From: Myxococcales bacterium | GTDB lineage: Bacteria; Myxococcota; Myxococcia; Myxococcales; Anaeromyxobacteraceae | Length of the DNA stretch: 64,000 bases | Reading direction: 5' to 3' | NCBI GenBank assembly: GCA_021806645.1 | Contig: JAJZQX010000001.1 | Location: 124,001 to 188,000, forward strand | Shown: positions 1 to 9,400 of the stretch, piece by piece | Layout of the letters: each line of letters starts with the position of its first letter | Position numbering within the stretch: position 1 is the stretch's first letter | Notes under the pieces: generated by a model | What the model was told of the DNA's origin: nothing | Seen by the model: the letters and a program-made list of their open reading frames with translations, nothing else | The model's database searches: none | Made by a program: the position numbers and the translations under genes

Positions 1-228
1 ACCGGGATGGTCTTCGTCGAGGCGCTGCGCCGCACCGTGGCCGCCGGCAAGCCGGTCAACGGCGACAACCTGATGGCGGCGCTATCGACCATCAAGGACT
101 GGGACACCGGCGGGATCACCGGGAAGGTGACCTTCGTGAACAACAAGGCGGCGGTCGGGCGCGTCTACCGGGCCAACGTCGCCAAGGGCATCTTCGAGCC
201 GGCCAGCGACTGGATCTACCTCAAGTGA
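1..228 (+). CDS. ABC transporter substrate-binding protein, C-terminal fragment (LivK/amide-urea type)
   Basis: The reading frame is open from base 1 and ends at TGA 226-228, so only the last 75 or so residues are present. The tail has segments such as FVEALRRT, WDTGGITGKVTF and ASDWIYLK. These fit the C-terminal lobe of periplasmic type I binding proteins of the branched-chain amino acid family, which capture the substrate for an ABC importer. The stop overlaps the GTG start of the LivF-type ATPase by 4 bp, so the two are translationally coupled. The substrate cannot be told from this fragment. The acyl-CoA synthetase two genes downstream hints at a carboxylic acid rather than an amino acid (inference). 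Confidence 0.75.
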   Translation, partial: TGMVFVEALRRTVAAGKPVNGDNLMAALSTIKDWDTGGITGKVTFVNNKAAVGRVYRANVAKGIFEPASDWIYLK

Positions 229-1034
229 CCGATCCGGCGCCGCTCCTCACCGTCAACAACCTGGAGGTGGTCTACCACCAGACCGTCCAGGTCCTGAAGG
301 GGCTCTCCCTCCAGGTGCCCGAGGGGCGCATCGTCGCGCTGCTCGGGTCGAACGGCGCCGGCAAGACCACCACCCTGAAGGCCATCTCCGGCCTGCTCCC
401 GCTGGAGGACGGCGCCATCGAGGCGGGCGCCGTCCTCTACCGCGGGCAGAGCCTGGCCGGCCTGCTCCCGCACCAGATCGCCCGCCGCGGCCTCTTCCAG
501 GTGCGGGAGGGGCGCCACGTCTTCGAGGATCTCACGGTGGAGGAGAACCTGGCCTGCGCCACCTACGCCCGGCGCGGGCGCGGCGGCTCCGCCGACGACT
601 TCGAGCGGGTCTACCGCTACTTCCCGCGGCTGCGCGAGCGCCGCAAGCAGCTGGGCGGCTACCTCTCCGGCGGCGAGCAGCAGATGCTCGCCATCGGCCG
701 GGCCCTGGTGGCGAGCCCCGATCTCATGCTCCTCGACGAGCCGTCGCTCGGCCTCTCGCCCCTGCTGGTCGAGGAGATCTTCGGGATCGTGCAGGCCATC
801 AACCGGGAGGAGGGGACCACCATCCTGCTGGTCGAGCAGAACGCCCACATGGCGCTCGAGGTGGCCAGCCACGCCTACATCATGGAGAACGGCAAGGTGG
901 TCCTCGACGGCCCGGTGGAGCAGCTGAAGCGGGACCGCGACGTGCAGGAGTTCTACCTGGGGCGGCGCGGCGGGCAGCGGAAGAGCTACCGGGAGGTGAA
1001 GCACTACAAGCGGAGGAAGCGGTGGCTCTCCTGA
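225..1034 (+). CDS. livF: Branched-chain-type ABC transporter ATP-binding protein (LivF family)
   Basis: Cytoplasmic ATPase that powers a Liv-type importer. The protein has 269 residues. Walker A (GSNGAGKTT) lies near residues 41-49, the Q-loop region follows, the signature LSGGEQQ is at 147-153, and Walker B LMLLDE is at 167-172. The family is usually about 235-240 residues, so the basic tail after YLGRRGGQ (about 25 residues, ending KRRKRWLS) is an extension. The start is GTG at 225, overlapping the binding-protein stop by 4 bp. The end overlaps the acyl-CoA synthetase by 13 bp. LivG and the permeases are not downstream and presumably lie to the left of the window. Confidence 0.9.
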   Translation: MTDPAPLLTVNNLEVVYHQTVQVLKGLSLQVPEGRIVALLGSNGAGKTTTLKAISGLLPLEDGAIEAGAVLYRGQSLAGLLPHQIARRGLFQVREGRHVFEDLTVEENLACATYARRGRGGSADDFERVYRYFPRLRERRKQLGGYLSGGEQQMLAIGRALVASPDLMLLDEPSLGLSPLLVEEIFGIVQAINREEGTTILLVEQNAHMALEVASHAYIMENGKVVLDGPVEQLKRDRDVQEFYLGRRGGQRKSYREVKHYKRRKRWLS

Positions 1035-2842
1035 CCGACACGCTCCCCAAGCTCCTCGCCGAGCGGGGGCGAGCAGCGCCGGGCCGGGTCGCGCTGCGCG
1101 AGAAGGAGTTCGGCGTCTGGCAGCGCGTGGACTGGCGCGGCTACCTGGGCCACGTCCGCAGGGCCTGCCTCGGCCTGGTGGCGCTGGGGATGAAGCCCGG
1201 GGACAAGGTCGCCATCCTGTCGGAGAACCGCCGGGAGTGGGTCTTCGCGGAGCTGGCGGCGATGAGCGGCTCGGCGGTGGGCGTCGGCGTATACCCGACC
1301 AGTCCGGCCAAGGAGGTCGGGTACGTCATCGCCCACTCCGAGGCCCGCTTCGTGGTCTGCGAGGACCAGGAGCAGGTGGACAAGATCCTCGAGGTGTCGG
1401 CGGAACTCCCTCACCTGGAGCGGATCGTCGTCGCCGACGTGCGCGGCCTGCGGCGTTACACCGACCCGCGCATCCTCTCCTTCGAGGCGCTGCAGCGGCT
1501 CGGCGAGGAGCGGGAGGCGGCCGAGCCGGGCCTCTTCGACGCCCTGGTTGCCGCCACCGACCCGGACGGCGTCGCCTTCCTCATCTACACCTCGGGGACC
1601 ACCGGCTTCCCCAAGGGGGCCATGATCACCCACCGGAACATCCTCGGCCAGGCGCGGGCCGCCGCCGAGGCGACCGGGATCCGCGCCGGCGACGAGGTGG
1701 TCTCCTACCTGCCGCTCTGCCACGTCGCCGAGCAGATCCTCTCGGTCTTCCTGCCGCTCCAGCTCGGGATGACGGTCAATTTCGCCGAGAGCGTCCGGAC
1801 CATCCAGGAGGACCTGCGCGAGATCGCCCCGTCGGTCTTCCTCGGCGTGCCGCGGATCTGGGAGAAGCTCCAGTCGTCGATCCTGGTGAAGCTGCAGGAG
1901 GCGCCGCGCTGGCGCCGCTGGCTCTTCGAGCGTGCGCTCCAGCACGGCCGGCGCTGCGCGGAGGAGGAGCTGGCGGGTCGTGGCCTGGGGCCCGGCGCGC
2001 GGGCGCTCCGGTGGCTCTCCTGGGTCCTGGTGATGCGGGCGCTCCAGAACTTCGTCGGGCTGCGGCGGGCGCGGCTCTCCTTCACCGCCGCGGCCGCGAT
2101 CTCGCCCGAGGTGCTCTGGTTCTTCCACGCCCTCGGCATCCCGGTCCGCGAGGGGTACGGGATGACCGAGTGCACCGGCTTCTCCTTCGTGCAGCGGGAA
2201 GGCGGGATCCGGCCCGGCACCGTGGGGGTGGCCATCCCCGAGCTCGAGTGGCGGATCGCGCCGGACGGCGAGCTGCTCATGCGCGGGCCGGGGGTCTTCG
2301 CCGGTTACTTCAAGAACCAGGAGGCGACCGCCGAGACCATCCGGGACGGCTGGCTCCAGAGCGGCGACGTCGCCCAGCTCGACCCCGACGGCCAGCTCCG
2401 CATCGTGGACCGGAAGAAGTCGATCTTCGTGACCGCCGGCGGCAAGAACGTCTCGCCGTAGCTGGTGGAGAACACCCTCAAGGTGTCACCGTACGTGAAG
2501 GAGGCGGTGGTGGTGGGGGACGGGGAGAAGTTCCTCGCCGCCCTGGTCCAGATCGACTTCGAGAACGTCGGCGAGTGGGCCACGCAGCGGCGCATCCCCT
2601 ACACCACCTTCAAGAGCCTGGCGCGGAGCCCGCAGGTGCGCGAGCTGGTCTCCGCCGAGATCGAGCGGGCCAACGACGGGCTGGCGCCGGTGGAGCAGGT
2701 CCGGGCTTTCAGGCTCCTCGACAAGGAGCTCGACCACGACGACAACGAGGTCACCGCGACGATGAAGGTCCGGCGCAAGACCATCGAGGCCAAGTTCGGC
2801 CCGCTCATTCGCGAGATCTACGGGCCGGCCCGCCAGCCCTGA
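1022..2842 (+). pseudogene. Long-chain acyl-CoA synthetase (AMP-forming) interrupted by an in-frame TAG
   Basis: Read through, the frame encodes about 606 residues of a FadD/ACSL-type ligase, which activates fatty or aromatic acids to acyl-CoA via an acyl-AMP. The P-loop-like motif IYTSGTTGFPKGAMITH is at about 188-204, the adenylate motif GYGMTEC is near 378, and the hinge region ends in GGKNVSP. Codon 480 (2459-2461) is TAG and is followed in the same frame by LVENTLKVSPYVKEAVVVG, exactly where the C-terminal lid should continue. Homologues usually have Q after GGKN(V/I)(S/A)P, so a single CAG to TAG change explains the break. Without readthrough the lid domain and its catalytic lysine are lost. 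Residues 482 onward could only be made from an internal GTG at 2465. The break could be a real null allele, an assembly error, or suppressed. Confidence 0.85.
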
Positions 2843-2858
2843 CCCGACCGGAGGCATC

Positions 2859-3329
2859 ATGGAGAAGGCCCTTCAGGATCTGATCCCGGACAACAACTGC
2901 TGGGGGTGCGGGCCCAACCACCCGCGCGGGCTCCGCATCAAGAGCCACGTCGAGGGCGGGGAGACGGTCTGCCGGTTCCAGCCGTCGCCCGACCACATGG
3001 CCGGGCCGACCCACGTCGTCTACGGCGGCATCATCGCGGCCGTCATCGACTGCCACAGCGTCATCACCGCCATCGCCGACCTCTACCGGGCCGCCGGGCG
3101 AGCGGTGGGGACGGGCGCGCCGCTCTGGGCGGTGACGGCGTCGCTCAAGATCGACTACCTGGCCCCGGTGCCCATCGATCGGCCGTTCGAGGTGCGCGCC
3201 CGCATCCGCGAGGCGAGGGGACGCAAGCGCGTGATCGAGTGCTCGCTGCGCTCCGGCGGGCGGGAGTGCGCCCGCGCCGAGGTGGTGGCGGTCGAGGTGC
3301 CGGCCGCCTGGACGACGGCTCCGGCGTAG
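2859..3329 (+). CDS. PaaI-family hotdog thioesterase
   Basis: A protein of 156 residues with the single hotdog-fold pattern of acyl-CoA thioesterases. The N-terminal NCWGCGPNHPRGL motif is typical of the 4HBT/PaaI subgroup. HVVYGGIIAAVIDCHS forms the central helix, and LKIDYLAPVPI is the conserved strand pair. It would hydrolyse acyl-CoA in the cytoplasm. It follows the broken acyl-CoA synthetase by 16 bp, with GGAGG just before the ATG, so the two probably share a transcript and substrate class (inference). The specific substrate cannot be read from the sequence. Confidence 0.85.
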   Translation: MEKALQDLIPDNNCWGCGPNHPRGLRIKSHVEGGETVCRFQPSPDHMAGPTHVVYGGIIAAVIDCHSVITAIADLYRAAGRAVGTGAPLWAVTASLKIDYLAPVPIDRPFEVRARIREARGRKRVIECSLRSGGRECARAEVVAVEVPAAWTTAPA

Positions 3330-3425
3330 GGGAAGGGGCGGATCACCCGTGAACTGCCGCACGGTGGCTCGCCAGGAAGGCGCCCTCGGCGGGCTCCCGT
3401 CAGCCCCCTCCGCTAGTCTCTCCCC

Positions 3426-6400
3426 GTGCCCGCCCTCGTCGTCGTCCCCACCGCGCTCCAGGCGAGCCGAGCGGCTCGCCGGCTCTGCGACGCGGGCGAT
3501 GGGCTCCTCTTCGGCCACGGCGTCACCACGCTCGACGCCCTGGTGGCGCGCCTGCTGGCCACGGCGGGGGAGCGGCGCGCCCTCCTGACCCCGCTGGCGG
3601 AGCGGCTGCTGGCCGTGGAGGCGGGGACGGAGGCCGGCGGCCCGCTGGCCGGGCTCGAGGCCGGGAGCGGTCTGGCCGGGGCCCTGGCGTCGGCCCTCTC
3701 CGAGCTGCGGCGCGGCGAGGTTCCGGTGGGCGCGGCGCGGGCCGCGGCCGCCTCGCTCGAGGGGGCGGCGGCCGAGCGGCTCGGCGCCCTGGCGCGGGCG
3801 CTCGGCGCCTACGAGGCGCGCCTGGCCCGGCTCGACCTGCTCGACCCGGCCGGCGCCGTCCGGGCCGCCGCCGAGGCGGTGGGGCGGGGCGTCCCCATCG
3901 ACGACGGGGGCGAGCTGGAACTGCTGCTGCTCGACGGCTTCACCGGCCTCTCGCCCGGCGAGTGGGCGCTATGCGAGGCGCTGGCGGCCCGGGCCCGGCG
4001 CACCCGCTTCCAGCTGCCCCACTTCTCCGACCTGCCGGCCCTCTCGGGCGCGGCCGAGCCGCTGCTGCGGCGCGTGGAGGCGCTCAACGAGTCGGCCGGC
4101 CATCGCGAGCCGGAGCTCTTCCTGGCCCGCCTCGAGGATCCGGCCCGGGCTGCGGGACCGGCGGCGCTGCTGGCGGCCCTCGGCGGGGTGCGGGCGGGAC
4201 CGGCGCCGCCGGCTGGTGAGCTGCTCGCCCTGGCCGGCGCCGGCGAGGAGGGCGAGGCGACGCTGGCGGCGCGGACCGCGGCCCGCTTCATCGCCGGCGG
4301 CATCCCGCCCTCCGAGGTCGTGGTCTTCGCCCCGTCGCCGCGGCGGGCCGCGTCCCGGCTGGCCGCCGCCTTCGCCGCCGAGGGGGTGCCGTTCGCCGCC
4401 GGTCGCGCCAGCCCGCTCGCCGAGGTGCCGGTGGTGGCCGCCGTCCTGGCCGCGCTCTCGGTGGCGGGGGGCGCGCGCGACCGGCAGACGCTGGAGCGGC
4501 TGGCCGCCTCCAGCTACCTCGTCACCTCGGGGCTGGGGCCGCGGCTCGGGCCGCTGCTCGACGCCGCCGGGGCCATCGACGGGCGGGCCACGCCGGAGGC
4601 CTCGCTGCGGCAGCGGGCCGAGGCGCTCCACGGCCCGCGCGCCGCCCGGGAGCGGGAGGCGCTCCTGCGCGCCGCCGACGGCCTCGCCTCGCTGGCGGCG
4701 CGGCTCCGGCCGCTCTCGGGCGATGCGACCGCGGCGGCCCATGCGTCGCGCCTGACCGCCTTCCTCGACGGGGCCGGGGTGCGGCGGCAGGCCGGGCAGG
4801 GCGAGCCGGCGGTGGCCACGCGCGACCTGGCGGCGCTCTCGTCGCTGGAGGAGACGGCCGACGGGCTGGTCCGCGCGCTCACCATGGTGGGGCGGAGCGG
4901 GGCGCGGCTCGGCGCCGGCGAGTGGCAGGCGCTGCTCCGGCTGGCGGTCGAGCGGGCCTCGCTGCGGGGGGCTCGCGAGCCGGTCGCCGGGGCGGTCGAG
5001 CTGGACGGCTTCGCGGAGGCGCCGGGCCGGTCGGTCCGGGCGGGCATCCTGGTCGGCTGCGCGGCGGGCGCGGTGCCGGCGCCAACGCCGGCCGAGCCGC
5101 TGCTGCGAGAGCCGGAGCGGCAGGCGGTCAACGGGCTGCTCCGGCGGGCCGCGCTGGTCACCGGCGCGGGCCGGCGTGCCGAGGCCTTCCACCAGGTGGC
5201 CTGCGCGGTGGCGGCCGGGCGGGAGCGGCTGGCGGTCCTCTGGCCGGGCCCCGGTCCGGCCGGTGGAGGCGAGCCGTCGCCGCTGCTGGCGCAGGCGCTG
5301 GCCGAGGCCGGGGTGGCGCTGCCGGCCGTGGTCCCGCTCCCTTCGCTCGGCGAGTCACGCACCGCGCGTGAAGCGCTGCTGGCCGGGGCGGCGCTGGCGC
5401 GCGGCGGGGCCTCGGACGCCGCGCTCCAGGCCCTGGCGGCGGCTGGGCTGGGCGAGCGGGCGGCCGAGGCGCTGGCGGTCGGCGCCATCGAGCGGGAGCG
5501 GCGCGAGGCGGTCCTGGCCGCCCGGCCGTCGCCGTACGCCGGGGCCCTGGCCGGGGCCGGGCTGGAGCGGCTCCTCGGCAGGCTCCCGGCCGAGTGGTCG
5601 GCGCACCAGCTCGAGAACCTGGCCCGCTGCCCGTTCCGCTTCCTGCTGACGGCCGGTGCCGGGCTGCGAGACCCGGAGGAGGCCGGGCTCGACATCGACC
5701 TGCGCGACGAGGGGCGGCTGCTCCACGCCGTGCTGGAGCGCTGGGTGCGCGGCCGCATCGAGCGCGGCGCCTGGCCACCGGCCGGGGACCGGGCCGACCT
5801 CGACGAGGCGCGCCAGGTGGCGCTGGCCGCCTTCGCCGAGTTCGAGGGGAACGGCGAGGTGGGCGATGCGGCGGTCTGGGGCTCGCGGCGCGACGCCGTG
5901 CTGGCCCGCCTGTCGAGGGTGGTCGAGGCCGAGGCGAAGCGGCCGGACGGCCTCACGCCGGCGCTGCTCGAGCACCAGTTCGGCGGGCCGTCGGCGGTCC
6001 CGCCGCTGAGGCTGTCGGCGGACGGCGAGACGGTGGTGCTGCAGGGGCGGATCGATCGCGTCGACGCCGGGCCGGGCCGGCTGCTGGTGATCGACTACAA
6101 GAGCGGCTCCAACGGGACCGCCCTGAGGAAGCTGCTCGACCGGGAGGCCTTCGGCGTCACCAGCTTCCAGATCCCCATCTACCTGCTGGCGGCCGAGCGG
6201 GCGCTGCCGGGCCGCGCGCCCGCCGCCACCTACCTGCTGCTCCGGAGCGCCGAGCGGGTCGAGCCGGTGGAGGGGCGGCCAGACGAGGCGGCGCTGGCCC
6301 GGGCGGTGGTCGAGGCCGTCCGGCGGGCCCGCGGCGGGCAGCTGCCGATCCTGAGCCGCGACTGCAAGCGCTGCCAGTTCGGCGCCGTCTGCCGGTTCGA

Positions 6401-6449
6401 GGGGGTCGCCATGCTGGAGGCGGACGCCGACGGGGAGGGGGCGCCGTGA
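3426..6449 (+). CDS. addB: AddB-type subunit of the AddAB helicase-nuclease
   Basis: A protein of 1007 residues that pairs with AddA for double-strand break end processing and RecA loading. The N-terminal part has the general layout of the inactivated UvrD-like helicase of AddB, but no Walker A (GxGKT) is visible where one would be expected. The C-terminal PD-(D/E)XK nuclease is clear: GRIDRVDAG and LLVIDYKSG near residues 880-893. The four cysteines of the AddB iron-sulfur cluster are present: Cys about 736 (LARCPFR) and C980-x2-C983-x5-C989. The start is GTG at 3426. The end overlaps addA by 4 bp (GTGA), so the subunits are coupled. Confidence 0.88.
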   Translation: MPALVVVPTALQASRAARRLCDAGDGLLFGHGVTTLDALVARLLATAGERRALLTPLAERLLAVEAGTEAGGPLAGLEAGSGLAGALASALSELRRGEVPVGAARAAAASLEGAAAERLGALARALGAYEARLARLDLLDPAGAVRAAAEAVGRGVPIDDGGELELLLLDGFTGLSPGEWALCEALAARARRTRFQLPHFSDLPALSGAAEPLLRRVEALNESAGHREPELFLARLEDPARAAGPAALLAALGGVRAGPAPPAGELLALAGAGEEGEATLAARTAARFIAGGIPPSEVVVFAPSPRRAASRLAAAFAAEGVPFAAGRASPLAEVPVVAAVLAALSVAGGARDRQTLERLAASSYLVTSGLGPRLGPLLDAAGAIDGRATPEASLRQRAEALHGPRAAREREALLRAADGLASLAARLRPLSGDATAAAHASRLTAFLDGAGVRRQAGQGEPAVATRDLAALSSLEETADGLVRALTMVGRSGARLGAGEWQALLRLAVERASLRGAREPVAGAVELDGFAEAPGRSVRAGILVGCAAGAVPAPTPAEPLLREPERQAVNGLLRRAALVTGAGRRAEAFHQVACAVAAGRERLAVLWPGPGPAGGGEPSPLLAQALAEAGVALPAVVPLPSLGESRTAREALLAGAALARGGASDAALQALAAAGLGERAAEALAVGAIERERREAVLAARPSPYAGALAGAGLERLLGRLPAEWSAHQLENLARCPFRFLLTAGAGLRDPEEAGLDIDLRDEGRLLHAVLERWVRGRIERGAWPPAGDRADLDEARQVALAAFAEFEGNGEVGDAAVWGSRRDAVLARLSRVVEAEAKRPDGLTPALLEHQFGGPSAVPPLRLSADGETVVLQGRIDRVDAGPGRLLVIDYKSGSNGTALRKLLDREAFGVTSFQIPIYLLAAERALPGRAPAATYLLLRSAERVEPVEGRPDEAALARAVVEAVRRARGGQLPILSRDCKRCQFGAVCRFEGVAMLEADADGEGAP

Positions 6450-9400
6450 GCGTCGAGCCGACCTGGGCCGGGGCGGCGCTGGAGCTCTTCGAGCTGCGTG
6501 GCGCGACGGCGGTGTCGGCCGGCGCCGGCTCCGGCAAGACCACGGCCCTGGTGGAACTCTGCGTCCGGCTGCTCTCGGGCCAGGCGACCGGGACGCCGCT
6601 CGATCCCGGCGAGGTGGCGGCCATCACCTTCACCGAGAAGGCGGCGGCCGAGCTGGTGGAGCGGCTCCGGAAGGCGGTGGCCAGGCGGACCGCCCGGGCG
6701 GCCGGCGGCCCCGAGGCGGCCGCCTGGAGCGAGCGGCTGCGCTGCCTCGACCGGATGGCGGTCGGCACCATCCACAACTTCTGCGGGCGGCTGCTGCGCG
6801 AGCGGGCGCTCGAGGCCGGGCTCGATCCCGAGTTCACCGTGCTGGACGAGGCGAGCGCGCCTCCGCTGCTGGCCGAGGCGGCGCGGGGCGCCGTGGTGGC
6901 GGCGCTCGACGAGGGGCGCCGCGAGGCCCGCGCCCTCTGCGCCGCCTTCAAGGCCGACGAGCTCTCGTCGCTGGTGGCGGCGCTGGTGGCCGAGCGCTCG
7001 GTCCGGGGGCTGCGTGGCGAGCAGCCTGTGGCCGAGGGGCCGGTCGCCGCCGTCGAGGCGGCGCGGGTGGCGCTGCTCGAGGCGGCGGCCAACTTCCTGG
7101 CCGCGCGTGGCGAGGCGCGCACCGCCACGGCCGAGGCGGCGGTGGAGCGGGTGGCCCGGGCCAGCGAGCCGATCGGCGAGGAGGAGCGGCGAGGGCCCCT
7201 CACGCCGGCGGTGGTGGCGCGCCTGGTGGCGCTCGGCGAGGCGGCCCACCCGGCGCCGCGCGGCAAGAACATGGAGCGGCTCCAGGCCGCCAGCTCGGAG
7301 CTGAAGGCGGCGGCCAGGGCGCTCCCGGCGCTGGCCGCCGAGGCCTGGGGCCGGGCGCAGCGGGAGGAGCTGGCGCGGCTCGTGCTGGAGGCCGAGCGGC
7401 GTTACAGGGCCGCCTGCCAGGCCCGGCGGGGGCTCGACTTCGATGGCCTGCTCACGGCGACCCGCGACCTGCTGGCGGGCAACCGGGGCATCCTCGGCGA
7501 GCTGCGCGGACGGCTTCGGGCCCTGCTGGTGGACGAGTACCAGGACGTCAACGGGGTCCAGCAGGCCATCTTCGAGCTGCTGACCGCGCCCCTCGACGGC
7601 CTGGCCCCCGGCCCGATCGGGGTGGCGGTGGGCGATCTCAAGCAGTCGATCTACGGCTTCCGCGGCGCCGACGTGGGGGTCTTCGCCGGCCTGGTGGAGC
7701 GGCTGGGCGCCAATGGCGGCCGGGTGCTGCACCTCACCGACAACCACCGCTCGGCGCCGGCGGTGGTGGCCCTGGTCAACGAGCTCTCGCGCCACGCGCT
7801 CCAGCCGCCGGAGGGGCAGGCGCCACGCCCGTTCGAGATCGCCTTCACGCCGGCCGACCGGCTGGTGGCGAAGCGGCCGGCGGCGCTGGCTCCGGCCGCC
7901 GAGCTGCTCGACGACGGCGGTGGCGGTACCAGCGCCGAGCGGCGCGGGCGCGAGGCCGCGGCGCTGGCGACGCGGATCCTGGCGCTGGTCTCGGGGCGGG
8001 CCGGCGTGCCGGTCCGGGAGCGCGTGGAGCGGGACGGCCAGCTACGGGAACGGCCGCGCCGGCCCCGCTTCGGCGACGTGGCCATCCTCTTCCGGCGCAC
8101 CACCGCGCTCGGCGTCTACGAGCGAGCGCTGCGCGCCGCCGGGATCCCGGTGCGGCTGGCGCGCGGCGCCTTCCACCAGTCGCCCGAGGTGCGCGATCTC
8201 GGCGAGCTGCTGGCCAGCCTGGCCGACCCCGGCGACGAGCTGGCCTGGGCGGCGCTGCTCCGCTCGCCGCTCTGTGCCGTCACCGACTCGACGCTGCTGG
8301 TGCTGGCCGGCCACGGGCTGGCGAAGCTCCACGCCGCCGCCGAGGCCGAGCTGGCCGGCCTCCCCATGACCGGGCCGGAGCGGCTCCGGCTCGGCCGGTT
8401 CCTGGCCGTCTGGCGGGCGCTGCGCCCGCTGCGCGACCGGCTGGCGCCCCACCTCCTGCTCGGGCGGGCCGTCGAGGCGCTCGACCTCGACGTGGCGCTG
8501 GCGGCCGGACCGGACGGCGACCGGCGGCGCCGGAACCTGGAGAAGGCGCTCTCGCTGGCCCGGGCCTTCGGGGAGCGGGGCGGCACCGCCATGGAGCTGG
8601 CGACCCGTCTGCGCTGGCTGGCGGCGCAGCCGCCGCGGGAGCCGGAGGCCGATCTCGACGAGGCCGACGCGGTGACGCTGCTCAGCATCCACCAGGCCAA
8701 GGGGCTGGAGTGGCCCATCGTCCTGCTCCCCGACCTGGGCGCGCCCCCGAGGGGCGACACCGGGCGGGCCCGCCTCGACGCGCGCGGCGCGCTCTGCGCC
8801 GACTGGTTCGACGCCGGCCAGGCCGACTTCGTCCGGACCCCGTCGCTCGAGGCGGCGCGTGAGGACGCCCGGCGGGCGGCCGACGCCGAGTCTCGCCGCC
8901 TGCTCTACGTGGCGCTCACCCGGGCCCGCGACCTGGTGGTCCTCTCCGGCGAGGGGAAGCAGAAGAAGGACGGGACCCGCACCTTCCCGGCCTGGCGCGG
9001 CCTGCTGGAGGAGGCGGTTGGTGGCGATCCCTCGCTGGTGCTCCGGGTGCCCTTCGCCGAGGTGGGCACCGCAGCGCACGGACCGCCCGTCGAGGCGCCG
9101 CCAGAGGCGGGACCGTTGCCCCCGCTGGCCGTGTTGGCACCGCGCCTCGCCCCGCCGGCGCCCGCCTCGCCCATCCGGCTGGCGGTGACCCAGCTGGCCG
9201 AGTTCGCCCGCTGCCCGCGGCGCCACCACCTGACCCGCGTGCTCGGGCTGGTGGAGCCGGCTGGCCTGCACGGTGGGGCCGTCGACGACGACCCGGCCCG
9301 CGCCACCGCGCGCGGCACGCTGGCCCACGCCATGCTGGCCGAGCTCGACCTGGCGGCCACCGGGCCGGCCCGGCAGGCGCAGCTGGCGGCGGTGTCGGTG

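Noticed and set aside
216-1004. Long antisense open frames, here and opposite most genes (for example opposite addB, mrdA, hemA and purH)
   Set aside because: At this GC content the antisense strand stays open by codon bias; the translations are His/Arg/Ala/Gly-rich and match no family.
2459-2461. Pyrrolysine or general TAG recoding
   Set aside because: TAG ends many intact genes at their normal family end in this window, and no pyl genes are seen.
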